From contig NZ_WEGH01000001.1 of assembly GCF_009604375.1 (NCBI RefSeq), positions 1,674,001 through 1,738,000 on the forward strand: a DNA stretch of 64,000 nt, in the 5' to 3' direction. The position numbers and the translations under genes were made by a program. The notes under the pieces were generated by a model. The model was given only the letters and a program-made list of their open reading frames with translations. It did not search any database and was not told the origin of the DNA. The DNA comes from Actinomadura macrotermitis (GTDB lineage Bacteria > Actinomycetota > Actinomycetes > Streptosporangiales > Streptosporangiaceae). Below, piece after piece: positions 42,854 to 52,006 of the stretch (its first letter is position 1; each line of letters opens with the position of its first letter).

Positions 42854-44194
42854 ATGGTCGGCGTGAGCGATCTTCCCCGCCGCGCGGTGACGCGGTCCGC
42901 AAAGCTGGCGTCCCTGCCCCTCGGCTTCGCCGGGCGTACCGCCCTCGGCGTGGGGAAGCGGACGCTCGGCAGGCCGGCCGAGGCCGTCGCCATGGAGATC
43001 CAGACGCGCACCGCCGAGCAGCTGTTCAAGGTGCTCGGCGAGCTCAAGGGCGGCGCGATGAAGCTCGGCCAGATGCTGTCGATCTTCGAGGCGGCGCTGC
43101 CGCCGGAGATCGCCGGCCCCTACCGGGCCACGCTGACCCGGCTGCAGGAGGCCGCGCCGCCGCTGCCGGCCGCCGCCGTCCACAAGGTCCTCGCCGAGGG
43201 GCTCGGCCCGGACTGGCGCGAGCGGTTCGCCTCGTTCGACGACAAGCCCGCCGCCGCCGCGTCGATCGGGCAGGTGCACAAGGCCGTCTGGGCGGACGGC
43301 CGCGCCGTCGCGGTGAAGGTCCAGTACCCCGGCGCGGGCAAGGCCCTGATCAGCGACTTCAACCAGCTCGCCCGCCTCGGCCGGCTGTTCGGCATCCTGA
43401 TGCCGGGCCTGGACGTGAAGTCCATGCTGGCCGAGCTGAAGGAGCGGGTGGTCGAGGAGCTCGACTACACCATCGAGGCCGACTCGCAGGCCAGGATGCG
43501 CGCCGCCTACCCGGCCGACGACCCCGACTTCTACATCCCCGAGGTCGTCGCGCAGGCCGGCAACGTGCTGGTCACCGAGTGGATCGACGGCACCCCGCTC
43601 TCCAAGATCATCAGCGAGGGCGACCAGGAGACCCGGAACCGCGCGGCGCTGCTGTACTGCCGGTTCCTGCTGTCGGGCGCCAAGCGCTCGGGCATGCTGC
43701 ACGGCGACCCGCACCCGGGCAACTTCCGGCTGCTGGACGACGGCCGCCTCGGCGTCCTGGACTTCGGCGCCGTCGACCGCATCCCGCCCGAGTTCCTGCA
43801 CCGGATGGGCCGGCTGCTGCGCATCGGCACGATGGCCGACATCACCGAGGTGGAGCAGGCGCTGCGCGCGGAGGAGTTCATCCTGGAGGGCGTGGAGGTC
43901 GACACCGACTCGCTGCAGGGGTTCCTCGCCCCGATCACCGAGCCGTTCGTCACCGAGACCTTCCGGTTCAGCCGCGAGTGGCTGCGCGACATGGCCGCGC
44001 GGGTCACCGACCTGCGGCCGACCAACATCGTCCGCCAGCTGAACCTGCCGCCCGAGTACGTGATCGTGCACCGGGTGCTGTCGGCCGGCACCGGCGTGCT
44101 CTGCCAGCTGGAGTGCGAGATCCCCGCCCGCGCGGAGTCGGTCAAGTGGATCCCGGGCTTCGCCGACGAGGTCGACCCCGAGCCGGTCGGCTGA
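42854..44194 (+). CDS. ABC1/UbiB-family atypical kinase
   Basis: 446 residues. Family features: the KxGQ motif (GAMKLGQMLS), the Ala-rich loop with AAASIGQVHKA, the Lys in VAVKVQYPG, the catalytic GMLHGDPHPGNF, and metal-binding LDFGAVD. These ATPases/kinases support quinone or lipid biology in bacteria. The start is ATG 42854 or GTG 42863 (a GACAAT box precedes the latter, allowing a leaderless start). It lies upstream of whiB7 as in Mycobacterium tuberculosis (Rv3197). Confidence 0.92.
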   Translation: MVGVSDLPRRAVTRSAKLASLPLGFAGRTALGVGKRTLGRPAEAVAMEIQTRTAEQLFKVLGELKGGAMKLGQMLSIFEAALPPEIAGPYRATLTRLQEAAPPLPAAAVHKVLAEGLGPDWRERFASFDDKPAAAASIGQVHKAVWADGRAVAVKVQYPGAGKALISDFNQLARLGRLFGILMPGLDVKSMLAELKERVVEELDYTIEADSQARMRAAYPADDPDFYIPEVVAQAGNVLVTEWIDGTPLSKIISEGDQETRNRAALLYCRFLLSGAKRSGMLHGDPHPGNFRLLDDGRLGVLDFGAVDRIPPEFLHRMGRLLRIGTMADITEVEQALRAEEFILEGVEVDTDSLQGFLAPITEPFVTETFRFSREWLRDMAARVTDLRPTNIVRQLNLPPEYVIVHRVLSAGTGVLCQLECEIPARAESVKWIPGFADEVDPEPVG

Positions 44195-44213
44195 GCCGCC
44201 GCGAACACAGCGA

Positions 44214-44257
44214 AGCGGGGTCCCGCGCATTGATGAGATGCGCGGGACCCCGCTTTT
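44214..44257 (+). terminator. Intrinsic terminator of the ABC1 kinase gene
   Basis: A 17-bp stem (AGCGGGGTCCCGCGCAT and its complement) with a 7-base loop is followed by a run of T residues, 20 bp after the ABC1 stop. Confidence 0.9.
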
Positions 44258-44371
44258 TCGCGCCCCCCGTGAAGGGGCGCCGTTCGCCCGGCCGGGAGGC
44301 GCGCGGCCCCCGCCAAACCATCCAAGAAGGACGGGCGGCACCTGCGACCGGCCGGGCCCTGTGGTCTCGTG

Positions 44372-44407
44372 GGCCGCGTGCCGTCCGGTTCCGGACGGCA
44401 CGCGGCC
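44372..44407. terminator. Strong 17-bp hairpin downstream of the whiB7 operon
   Basis: GGCCGCGTGCCGTCCGG pairs perfectly with its complement over a 2-base loop, five bases after the stop of the 98-residue gene. No T-run, but the stability fits a terminator for the minus-strand whiB7 operon. Confidence 0.7.
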
Positions 44408-44412
44408 GCGGA

Positions 44413-44709
44413 TCAGTGGGCGCGCCTCGGCACGCTCACCTCGGGCTGCACGGCCTGCGGCGCGAGCAGCAGGGCGCGCCGCACACGGGCGGCCCGCGTG
44501 TGGGCATCCCGGCGGGCCCGGCGCAGCGCACGGACCCGCGCCATCGTCTGGCGCAGCTGCGCCTCCCGCTCGGCGTCCTGTATTCGGACCCGGGACAGTT
44601 CCTGGCTGAGCAAGATCATCTCGTTCTCCTCGATGGCCCGGGGGCGCATCCCCTGCGCGGGGATCGCGGCCCCCGGGGCACTACGGCCGAGTTCCGGCAT
44701 GGTCGTCAT
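44413..44709 (-). CDS. Small coiled-coil protein downstream of whiB7
   Basis: 98 residues from ATG 44709, 8 bp after the whiB7 stop. The middle is strongly helical and charged (EENEMILLSQELSRVRIQDAE, then QTMARVRALRRARRDA), probably a coiled coil. A basic tail ends EVSVPRRAH. No family recognised. Tight linkage to whiB7 suggests co-induction by ribosome-targeting drugs. Confidence 0.65.
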   Translation of the reverse strand: MTTMPELGRSAPGAAIPAQGMRPRAIEENEMILLSQELSRVRIQDAEREAQLRQTMARVRALRRARRDAHTRAARVRRALLLAPQAVQPEVSVPRRAH

Positions 44710-44717
44710 CAGGGCCC

Positions 44718-45005
44718 TCACACGGCCGCTTCGTCCGGGAGCGGGTGCTTGCGCGGACGGCCGCGCGGGCGCTTGCGCGCCACGATCACGCCGCGGACGA
44801 ACAGCTCGCCGCCCCAGACGCCCCAGGGCTCCTGGCGCTCCAGCGCGCCGGCGAGGCACTCCTTGCGGAGCGGGCACTCCAGGCAGAGCGCCTTGGCCAG
44901 CTCCACGTCGGCGGGCGCCTCGGCGAAGAAGAGCTCCGGGTCGGTCCGGCACGGAAGGGTGAGGTCCTCCTCGCTCACGGCGAGGGCCCCCTGCATCACG
45001 GTCAC
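44718..45005 (-). CDS. whiB7: WhiB7/WblC-type iron-sulfur transcription factor
   Basis: 95 residues. Four cysteines (C19, C41, C44, C50) form the 4Fe-4S ligand set. GVWGG (62-66) is the sigma-factor-binding turn, and RGRPRK (81-86) is the AT-hook that distinguishes WhiB7/WblC from other Wbl proteins. With sigma-A it activates intrinsic antibiotic-resistance genes. GTG 45005 follows AGAGGA; ATG 44996 is an alternative. Upstream there is a WhiB7-type promoter, a long leader and a terminator-like hairpin. Confidence 0.93.
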   Translation of the reverse strand: MTVMQGALAVSEEDLTLPCRTDPELFFAEAPADVELAKALCLECPLRKECLAGALERQEPWGVWGGELFVRGVIVARKRPRGRPRKHPLPDEAAV

Positions 45006-45066
45006 CCTGGTTCCTCTCGTTGGATCTCAACGGGTGTGTCGACGGGTTCTTCGGGCGAAATACGAA

Positions 45067-45099
45067 AGGCCGCGGATCCGATGTGCGGATCCGCGGCCT
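45067..45099 (-). promoter_or_regulatory. Candidate attenuator in the whiB7 leader
   Basis: A perfect 13-bp stem (AGGCCGCGGATCC with its complement) and a 7-base loop are followed on the minus strand by TTTCGTATTT. It lies 62 bp upstream of the whiB7 start. In known whiB7/wblC genes, antibiotic stalling on a leader ORF lifts such a premature terminator. Confidence 0.75.
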
Positions 45100-45120
45100 G
45101 GGGGCTGTGCCGGTGCTCTT

Positions 45121-45544
45121 CTAGACCGGTCGCCTCCAGGGATGCGGACCCCACATACCGCCGTCGTTGGACGGCATGTCCACGTGGGCCGTGGCCGGAG
45201 CGCTGGGCTTGGCGGCTTCGCGTCCTGCGAAGACACTGCGCCCCTGCGCGTCCTGGATCGGCTGCTCGATGAACAGACCGCGCAGCCGCAGGCCGAACGC
45301 CTGCGCCAGATCAGCGGTCTGCCGGCCGCCGCCATAGCGCGCCGACTCGCCACCGAGGACGGTGGTCAGCGACGCGGACGCGAGGGGAAGCCGGATCGAG
45401 GCGCCAGGGCAGGCTGCCGCCCAGGACTGCCGCGAGATTCTCGACGTGTTGATCACCGGACTGCACACCACCTTCCTGGCTCCTCGGGGCCTCGCTCGCG
45501 GATTCAAGATCCAACCGAGTTCGGCCGTTTGATTGCTCGCGTTG
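45121..45544 (-). other. whiB7 leader region with possible upstream ORF
   Basis: This stretch between promoter and attenuator has two overlapping candidate leader ORFs. One is a 51-codon frame beginning GTG in VQSGDQHVENL (near 45463). The other is a longer frame ending HVDMPSNDGGMWGPHPWRRPV at 45121. Which, if either, is translated cannot be told. The second may simply be a small gene. Confidence 0.4.
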
Positions 45545-45583
45545 AGCGTACGGCGACCCGCCTAAGATCGGCAAGATATTTTT
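45545..45583 (-). promoter_or_regulatory. WhiB7-type autoregulatory promoter
   Basis: On the minus strand an AT-rich box AAAAATATC (45575-45583) abuts a -35 TTGCCG (45569-45574). An 18-bp spacer and -10 TACGCT (45545-45550) follow. An AT-rich patch just upstream of the -35 is the diagnostic of WhiB7-activated promoters, bound by the AT-hook. Transcription would start near 45538, giving a leader of about 530 nt. Confidence 0.75.
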
Positions 45584-45715
45584 GACCTGCGGTTTTGTGG
45601 TTCGCTTCACCGCCGATGCGCGGAACCCCGGCCGTCCCGCCGGCGTCGAAACGTTCAACCGGGTGTGCCCTTCGCCATAATCGAGGAAATTCGGCTCCGA
45701 CGAGAGGCCGGGCAC

Positions 45716-46924
45716 ATGACCGACGAACCAGGCGTCCTGCTTGCCCCGCACCTCACGGCCGACCTCGCCGAGCACGCCGTCGGAGCCACGATGCTGCGCG
45801 TCGCGGCGCACGCGCTGGCCACCCTCGCCACCGACGCGATCGAGTCGTACCTGTACTTCAGCGCGACGATCGCGGACGCGGCGGCCACCGCGCAGGACGG
45901 CGAGACGTGGCAGGCGTTCCTGCTCCGCGCCGAGCAGGCCGTCACCGAACGCGTGCTGCGCACCAACCGGGACTTCCTGCGGTTCGGGGACATCAGCGTC
46001 CTGCTCGGGTTCGAGCAGGTCCGTCCCCAACTGGCCACGCTCGCCCAGCCGCTGCTGGAGGACATCAGGAACCGGCTGAGCGGCACGGAGGCGCCGGCCT
46101 CCGACGAGCCGGAGCAGACCTGGCCGCCGCCCACCCCCGATCCGGCGCCGTCCCCGGGAGAGCCCTGCCACGAAGACGAGGCGGCGGAGGCCGTCGAGCG
46201 GGCCCGGCGGTTCTCGGCCGAGCTGAACAGGCACTACAAGGCGGCGGAGAACAGGGCGGCCGCCTTACAGGCCATGGAGAAGGAGATCCAGCAGCGGCTG
46301 GACGGGCTGTCCACCGCCGCCGAGGAGCTCTACGAGAAGATGGACCAGGCGTTCCAGCAGGCCGCGGACCGGCATGCCGAGGAACTCGCGACGGCACAGG
46401 AACAGATGCGGCAGACCGCCGAACGGACACGCGCCATGGCCGCCGGGCACGCCGACTTCATCGTCCGCCATCCCGTGGCCGCCCGCCTGGTCTCCCGGGA
46501 GGACGACGTCGAGATGGGACGCGCGCTGCGCGGAGCCCTCGTGCACGCCCTCCGCGCCCAGGACTTCACCGAGGTCTTCGCGTCGTCCTTCCTCGCCGCC
46601 GTCCTTCCCGCGCCCCGCACTCCCGTGCGGGCGCCGGAGCGGCCCGAGGAGGAACTGGCCGCCGCCGTCGCGGACCTGCGGGAGCTGGCGAAGACGCTGC
46701 TGGAGCCGTCGCGGGTCTGGACGCTGCGGCTCACCGAGCGGCTGGCCGGGGCGGGCGCGCCGATCTTCGCGCGTCCCGCCCGCGTCTCCCCCGCGGCCGC
46801 CGCCGCGTTCCGGCTGACCGCGGCCTGCCTGGCCGCCGAGCTGCGGGGGCTTCCCGAACCGGGGCCGGCCACCGCCGCCCGGCTGCGCGCCCTCATCGCG
46901 GCGACGCTGCTCCCGCCTTCCTGA
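45716..46924 (+). CDS. Hypothetical coiled-coil protein
   Basis: 402 residues from ATG 45716 (GAGAGG upstream). No known domain. The first 120 residues are mostly helical (HAVGATMLRVAAHALATLA). A Pro-rich linker spans about 135-155, and a long charged helix with coiled-coil character about 165-265 (EKEIQQRLDGLSTAAEELYEKMDQAF). A second helical domain ends the protein. It is cytosolic and divergent from the whiB7 promoter. Confidence 0.75.
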   Translation: MTDEPGVLLAPHLTADLAEHAVGATMLRVAAHALATLATDAIESYLYFSATIADAAATAQDGETWQAFLLRAEQAVTERVLRTNRDFLRFGDISVLLGFEQVRPQLATLAQPLLEDIRNRLSGTEAPASDEPEQTWPPPTPDPAPSPGEPCHEDEAAEAVERARRFSAELNRHYKAAENRAAALQAMEKEIQQRLDGLSTAAEELYEKMDQAFQQAADRHAEELATAQEQMRQTAERTRAMAAGHADFIVRHPVAARLVSREDDVEMGRALRGALVHALRAQDFTEVFASSFLAAVLPAPRTPVRAPERPEEELAAAVADLRELAKTLLEPSRVWTLRLTERLAGAGAPIFARPARVSPAAAAAFRLTAACLAAELRGLPEPGPATAARLRALIAATLLPPS

Positions 46925-47030
46925 CGGGGCCGCGTACATCCTTCGGCGGACCCCGGAACCCTCACGGCGGCCGAGGCCGGGCCGGACACCGCACGCGACG
47001 ATGAAGGAGGACGCCGAAGGAGGGAGCGCC

Positions 47031-47585
47031 GTGCTGATCGCCGTCATCGCCGGATGCGAGATCGGGTTCTGGGTCGTGCTGCTGGCCGGGCTCGTCGCCC
47101 GCTACCCGCTGCGGATGCGGCGGACGGGCGCGGCGCTGCTGCTCGGCGTCCCGCTGGTCGACGTCGTCCTGCTGGCCGCCACGCTGGTCGACCTGCGGAA
47201 CGGGGCGACCGCCGGAACCGGCCACGGCCTCGCCGCCGTCTACCTCGGTTACTCGGTCGCGTTCGGCCACAGCATGATGCGGTGGGCGGACCAGCGGTTC
47301 GCCCACCGCTTCGCCGGCGGCCCGCCGCCACCGCCCAAGCCGAAGTACGGCGCGGCCCGCGTCCGCTACGAATGGCGCGAATGGGGCAAGGCCCTCCTCG
47401 CCACCGCGATCGCCTGCGCCGTCCTCCTCGGCATGATCGCCCTGGTGGGCGACGCGCACCGCACCGAGGCCCTCGCCGGCTGGCCGGCCCGCCTCGGCGC
47501 GGTCCTGGCGATCTGGTCACTGTGGCCGATCACCACCACCCTCTGGCCGCCCCGCCCGAAAAAGACCGCGGCCCCCCGGCCCTGA
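47031..47585 (+). CDS. Four- to five-helix membrane protein, unknown function
   Basis: 184 residues from GTG 47031, preceded by GGAGGGAG. Helices are near 1-22, 34-52, 63-82, 124-144 and 155-172. The C-terminus is rich in Pro and Lys (PPRPKKTAAPRP). The pattern resembles small actinobacterial integral-membrane proteins of unknown function. It converges on the urease operon end with a 16-bp gap. Confidence 0.7.
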   Translation: MLIAVIAGCEIGFWVVLLAGLVARYPLRMRRTGAALLLGVPLVDVVLLAATLVDLRNGATAGTGHGLAAVYLGYSVAFGHSMMRWADQRFAHRFAGGPPPPPKPKYGAARVRYEWREWGKALLATAIACAVLLGMIALVGDAHRTEALAGWPARLGAVLAIWSLWPITTTLWPPRPKKTAAPRP

Positions 47586-47601
47586 GCGGCCGGGGCGGCG
47601 G

Positions 47602-48378
47602 TCATCCGTGACCGGGACGGTCGGACCGGTCCCGGTGCGCAGGATGGTGGCCGACCGCCTCGGCCAGCCGGCGGCGCGCGGTCGCGGTGTCCCCGGCCAT
47701 GGACGTGGCCACGCTGCCGCCGTGGGCCAGCGGCGTCAGTGACCACCAGTCCCCGCTGGACGGCGCCGCGGGATCGCGGTCCCACACCAGGATCTCCGAA
47801 CCCAGCACCCGGGCGCCGGCCAGGTGGCCGGCGCTGGCGGCGAGCCTCGGCCGGCCGACCTCCAGCCGCTGCCGGAGCAGTGGCGCGCCGTCCCGCAGGA
47901 CGTGCGTCGTGCTGCTGCCCCGGCCGGGGAGCTCCCCGTGCCGGCCCAGCACCAGCAGCTCGCGGCAGCGCGCCCGCGCGCCGGCGGCCAGGTCCAGCCG
48001 CGTCTCGGCCCGGTGATCGGCCCGCGCGCCGATGACGGTCGCCTCCGGCAGGTACTCCACGGTGCCCGCCGGATCGACCCGCAGGTGGACCCGGACGCGG
48101 CTGTGGTCGCCGTCGTGGCCGGGCAGCGCCAGGGTGGCGCCGGTGCCGACCAGCCGCAGCCACGCGCCGGCGCCGACCCGGACGTGCAGGTCGAGCCGGT
48201 CGCCGCCGATCGGCGCCGCGGCCGACTCGACCAGGCACACCGTGAGGGCGCCGCCGGGGGCGGCGACCTTGCCGCGGCGCGGCACCAGCCTGATCGGCGA
48301 GGCCGACCGCAGGTCGCCGATGACGGTGCGCCGCCGGTGCGCGTCGAGTTCGACGCGCAGGCTCGCCGCGGCCTTCAC
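47602..48378 (-). CDS. ureD: Urease accessory protein UreD
   Basis: 258 residues. UreD scaffolds UreF and UreG on apo-urease during nickel insertion. The sequence has the beta-helical UreD pattern: LVESAAAPIGGDRLDLHVRVGAGAWLRL, TGATLALPG and VEYLPEATVI. It is the last gene of the operon, three bases after the ureG stop, with a GTG start. N-terminus conserved. Confidence 0.9.
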   Translation of the reverse strand: MKAAASLRVELDAHRRRTVIGDLRSASPIRLVPRRGKVAAPGGALTVCLVESAAAPIGGDRLDLHVRVGAGAWLRLVGTGATLALPGHDGDHSRVRVHLRVDPAGTVEYLPEATVIGARADHRAETRLDLAAGARARCRELLVLGRHGELPGRGSSTTHVLRDGAPLLRQRLEVGRPRLAASAGHLAGARVLGSEILVWDRDPAAPSSGDWWSLTPLAHGGSVATSMAGDTATARRRLAEAVGHHPAHRDRSDRPGHG

Positions 48379-48381
48379 CGC

Positions 48382-49116
48382 TCACGCACCGGCGGGCGTG
48401 CGCGCCGACAGCCGCCCTCTCACCCAGGCCGCCACCTCGGGCGCGTCCGGGGTGTGCACCAGGGACTGGGCGACGACCGGGAGGTCGCCGCGCATCCGGT
48501 GCGCGTCGCCGACCATGACCCGCATGTCCGCGCCGACCCGCTCGGCCAGATCCACCTTGTTGATCACCAGCAGGTCCGCGGTGGTGACGCCGGGGCCGCC
48601 CTTGCGCGGCACCTTGTCGCCGCCGGCGACGTCCACGACGAAGATCTGGGAGTCGACCAGGCCGCGGCTGAACACCGCGGTGAGGTTGTCGCCGCCGCTC
48701 TCCACGATCACCAGCTCCACGCCGGGGTGGCGTTCCTCCAGCCGCTCCACCGCGTCCAGGTTGGCGGTGATGTCGTCCCGGATCGCGGTGTGGGGGCAGG
48801 CGCCGGTCTGCACCGCCTCGATCCGGTCGGTGGCGAGGACGCCGGTCCGGCGCAGGAAGTCGGCGTCCTCGGTGGTGTAGATGTCGTTGGTGACGACCGC
48901 CAGCCGGAGCTCCCGGCCGAGCGCCCGGCACAGCGCCGCGGTCAGCGCGGTCTTGCCGCTGCCGACCGGTCCGCCGATGCCGAGCCGGAACGCCCGCCCG
49001 GGAAGCGGCGGGCCGCGGTGCGGGTCGGGTTCGGCGGGCGCGGCCGGGTCGAGGCTGACGGGGTGCCGGTGGCCGTGCCCGTGGCCGTGGTCTCGTCCAT
49101 GGCTGTCAGGAGGCAA
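48382..49116 (-). CDS. ureG: Urease accessory GTPase UreG with His-rich N-terminus
   Basis: 244 residues. This SIMIBI GTPase drives nickel transfer to urease. The P-loop GPVGSGKTA, switch-like [19 protein letters not shown], the G4 motif NKVDLA and the nickel-binding CPH in [12 protein letters not shown] are all present. The first 20 residues are His/Gly-rich ([13 protein letters not shown]), a metal-storage segment that may replace UreE, which is absent. The start is TTG 49116, overlapping ureF by 11 bp. Confidence 0.93.
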   Translation of the reverse strand: MPPDSHGRDHGHGHGHRHPVSLDPAAPAEPDPHRGPPLPGRAFRLGIGGPVGSGKTALTAALCRALGRELRLAVVTNDIYTTEDADFLRRTGVLATDRIEAVQTGACPHTAIRDDITANLDAVERLEERHPGVELVIVESGGDNLTAVFSRGLVDSQIFVVDVAGGDKVPRKGGPGVTTADLLVINKVDLAERVGADMRVMVGDAHRMRGDLPVVAQSLVHTPDAPEVAAWVRGRLSARTPAGA

Positions 49117-49807
49117 AGAGGCGTCCTTTCTCCCGGTGGTGTCGATCGTGGGCTTCGGCGAGCAGGTCCAGGGCGGGGGCGCTCGGGGCGGGCAGGTCGG
49201 CCGGGTCCAGCGCGGCGGCGGCCGCCGCGTCGCCGGCGACGCCGTCCAGCTCGGCGGCCAGCCCCGCCACCACGGCGTTCACCGCGAGCGGGTCGAGGCC
49301 GAGGAGCCGGACCGCCGCCGACGACGGGCCGCTGACCGCCAGGTAACCGGCGACCAGGGCGGCGCCCCGGGGATCGGCACCGGCCGCGGCGGCCAGCACG
49401 CCGAGCACGACCGGGTGGTGCGGCCGCGGGGTCGCGACCGCCAGCCGTGCCAGCGCGCCGGAGCTCCAGGCGGCCCGGCCGGCGCGCAGCGTGCCCCGTC
49501 CCTGCGCCCGGGAGGCGGCGCGTTGCGCGCAGGACGGGGTACGGGCGTCGAGTTCGGCGTCCAGCCGCGTCCAGTACTCCCGGCCGGCGTCGCCGGCGGC
49601 CGCGTGGGCCGCCGCGGCGGCGAACACCGCCTGGAGACGGCCCGCGGCGTGCAACCGCCCGAACAGGAACTCCCGCAGGTCGGCGACGCCGGTGATCAGA
49701 CCGGCGGCCACGGCCTCCTCGACCCCGCCCGAGTGCACGTGGCCGCCGCCGGGGAACCGGGCGTCCGCGAGCGCGAGCACCGCCGTCCCGGCACCGAGAC
49801 CCGCCAT
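49106..49807 (-). CDS. ureF: Urease accessory protein UreF
   Basis: 233 residues, helical. UreF acts as the GTPase-regulating member of the UreDFG complex. Typical start [23 protein letters not shown], then [30 protein letters not shown], and [20 protein letters not shown]. The ATG overlaps the ureC stop by one base (TGATG), so it is translationally coupled. The longer frame reading back into ureC was rejected. Confidence 0.92.
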   Translation of the reverse strand: MAGLGAGTAVLALADARFPGGGHVHSGGVEEAVAAGLITGVADLREFLFGRLHAAGRLQAVFAAAAAHAAAGDAGREYWTRLDAELDARTPSCAQRAASRAQGRGTLRAGRAAWSSGALARLAVATPRPHHPVVLGVLAAAAGADPRGAALVAGYLAVSGPSSAAVRLLGLDPLAVNAVVAGLAAELDGVAGDAAAAAALDPADLPAPSAPALDLLAEAHDRHHREKGRLFAS

Positions 49808-51555
49808 CAGAACAGGTGGTAGCGCTGGGCGAGGGGCAGCTCCGACACCGGTTGCTCCTCGACGCGGACGCCGTCGACCGTCACCGTGAAGGTGCGGGGG
49901 TCGACGTGGATGTCCGGGGTCTCGGCGTTGTTCCTCATGTGCTCCTTGCCCACGTCGCGGGTGTCGTCGATCGGTTCCAGCCGCGACCGCAGCCCCAGTT
50001 CCTCGCGCAGCCGGCCGGTCTCGGCCTGCCGCGCCACGAAGAAGGTGCTGGACGCCGCCGCGGCGCGGGGCAGCGCGCCGAACATGGGGCGGCCGATGAA
50101 GGGCTGCGGCGTCGGGATCGCGGCGTTGGCGTCGCCCATCGCCGCCCACGCCGCGAACCCGCCCTTCAGCACGATGTGCGGGCGCACGCCGAAGAACTTG
50201 GGGTCCCACAGCACCAGGTCGGCCATCTTGCCGACCTCGACCGAGCCGACGTGCCGGTCGATGCCGTGCGCGATCGCCGGATTGATCGTGTACTTGGCGA
50301 CGTAGCGCTGCGCGCGCTCGTTGTCGGCCTCGCGGGGGGCCTGCGCGGTCCGGGCCTTCATCACGTGCGCGGTCTGCCAGGTGCGGGTGACGACCTCGCC
50401 GATGCGTCCCATCGCCTGGGCGTCCGAACTCATGATCGAGATCGCGCCCATGTCCTGGAGGACGTCCTCGGCCGCGATCGTCCAGCCCCTGATCCGGCTG
50501 TTGGCGAAGGCCATGTCCTCCGGCACCGCCTTGTTGAGGTGGTGGCAGACGATCACCATGTCCAGGTGCTCGGCGACGGTGTTGACGGTGTGCGGCCGGG
50601 TCGGGTTGGTCGAGGACGGCAGCACGTTCGGCAGCGCCGCCACCTTGATGATGTCGGGCGCGTGCCCGCCGCCGGCGCCCTCGGCGTGGAAGACCGCGAT
50701 GGAGCGGCCGTTGATCGCCGCCCGGGTGGACTCGTAGAAGCCCGCCTCGTTGAGGGTGTCGGCGTGCAGCGCGACCTGGACGCCGGTCTCCTCGGCCACC
50801 CGCAGGGCGCCGTCCAGCGCCGCCGGGGTAGCCCCCCAGTCCTCGTGCACCTTGAAGCCGCCCGCGCCCGCCCGCAGCTGCTCGCGCAGCGCGCCGGGGT
50901 CGGTGGAGCAGCCGTTGCCGAACAGCAGCACGTTGACCGGCAGGTGGTCCAGCGACTGCATCATGCGGCCGAGGTTCCAGGCGCCCGGGGTGACGGTGGT
51001 GGCCTTGCTGCCCTCGCCGGGGCCGGCACCGCCGCCGATCAGCGTGGTCAGCCCGGACGCGAGCGCGACCTCGGCCGACTGGGGGCAGATGAAGTGCACG
51101 TGGCAGTCCACGCCGCCGGCCGTCACGATCTTGCCGTTGCCCGCGATGATCTCGGTCGACGGCCCGATGACGATGTCGTCGCCCGCGCCCGCGGGCGCGT
51201 TCTGGGCGTCGGGGTTGCGGATCTTGCCGATGCCGGCGATCAGGCCGTCGCGGACGGCGATGTCGGCCTTGACCACGCCCCAGTGGTCCAGGATCACCGC
51301 GCCGGTGATCACCACGTCCGGGGTGCCCTCGGCGCGGGTGCGCGTCGACAGCCCCATGGACTCGCGGACGAACTTGCCGCCGCCGAAGACCGCCTCGCTG
51401 CCCGAGCCGTCCGCGCCCCGGCTGCGGTCCTCGGTCACCTCGATGAACAGGTCGGTGTCGGCGAGCCTGATCCGGTCACCGGTGGTCGGCCCGAACAGGT
51501 CGATGTACTTGGCCCGGTCGATGTGCTTGCCGCCGGGGCCGGCCGGAGCGCTCAT
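49807..51555 (-). CDS. ureC: Urease alpha subunit UreC
   Basis: 582 residues. This catalytic subunit hydrolyses urea to ammonia and carbamate at a dinuclear Ni site. All active-site positions map with a +18 offset from the standard numbering: His152/His154 (CHVHF), carbamylated Lys235 (GFKVHEDW), His264 (LHADTLN), His290, catalytic His338 with Cys337 (CHHL) and Asp378. Some flanking segments are variant ([12 protein letters not shown] where most have [12 protein letters not shown] where most have PMN). It is therefore a divergent but complete urease. The ATG overlaps the ureB stop (ATGA). Confidence 0.95.
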   Translation of the reverse strand: MSAPAGPGGKHIDRAKYIDLFGPTTGDRIRLADTDLFIEVTEDRSRGADGSGSEAVFGGGKFVRESMGLSTRTRAEGTPDVVITGAVILDHWGVVKADIAVRDGLIAGIGKIRNPDAQNAPAGAGDDIVIGPSTEIIAGNGKIVTAGGVDCHVHFICPQSAEVALASGLTTLIGGGAGPGEGSKATTVTPGAWNLGRMMQSLDHLPVNVLLFGNGCSTDPGALREQLRAGAGGFKVHEDWGATPAALDGALRVAEETGVQVALHADTLNEAGFYESTRAAINGRSIAVFHAEGAGGGHAPDIIKVAALPNVLPSSTNPTRPHTVNTVAEHLDMVIVCHHLNKAVPEDMAFANSRIRGWTIAAEDVLQDMGAISIMSSDAQAMGRIGEVVTRTWQTAHVMKARTAQAPREADNERAQRYVAKYTINPAIAHGIDRHVGSVEVGKMADLVLWDPKFFGVRPHIVLKGGFAAWAAMGDANAAIPTPQPFIGRPMFGALPRAAAASSTFFVARQAETGRLREELGLRSRLEPIDDTRDVGKEHMRNNAETPDIHVDPRTFTVTVDGVRVEEQPVSELPLAQRYHLF

Positions 51556-51929
51556 CGCAGGGGCCCCTCCCCCTTGCGCCCGTAAACGGGCTCGGGCGGC
51601 TCCCGGTACCCCTCGTCCAGCTCGCCCGCGTACTCCACCCGCAGGCCGCGGACGATCCGGTCGCCCTCGATGGGCACCAGATCGACGTCGTCGTCATGGC
51701 CCGGCTCGAACCGCACCGCGGTCCCGGCGGGGATGTCCAGCCGGTGGCCCCAGGCACGCTCACGATCTCCGCCGTCGATCCTCAGTTCCGGATTCACCGC
51801 GGCGAAATGGTAGTGCGAACCCACCTGAACGGCGCGGTCGCTGATATTGGCGACGTGAACGGTCCTGCGCTCCCGCCCGGGGTTCAGCGGAATATCCTCA
51901 TCGCCGGGGATGATCTCTCCTGGTCGCAT
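51552..51929 (-). CDS. ureB: Urease beta subunit UreB
   Basis: 125 residues from ATG 51929. It forms the structural shell of the urease trimer unit. The family pattern is [63 protein letters not shown]. Separate from ureA, unlike some ureA-ureB fusions. Its stop overlaps the ureC start. Confidence 0.94.
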   Translation of the reverse strand: MRPGEIIPGDEDIPLNPGRERRTVHVANISDRAVQVGSHYHFAAVNPELRIDGGDRERAWGHRLDIPAGTAVRFEPGHDDDVDLVPIEGDRIVRGLRVEYAGELDEGYREPPEPVYGRKGEGPLR

Positions 51930-52006
51930 TACCGGTGGCCTCCTGCGAGGGTCGGGGGAATCGGCACCGTGCCGGACGGCCCGCCGTCCGGACACCGCTT
52001 TTCACG

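Noticed and set aside
45121..45507. 128-codon frame upstream of whiB7 as an ordinary gene
   Set aside because: It starts at TTG without a good ribosome site and lies wholly inside the predicted whiB7 leader. Kept only as part of the leader feature.
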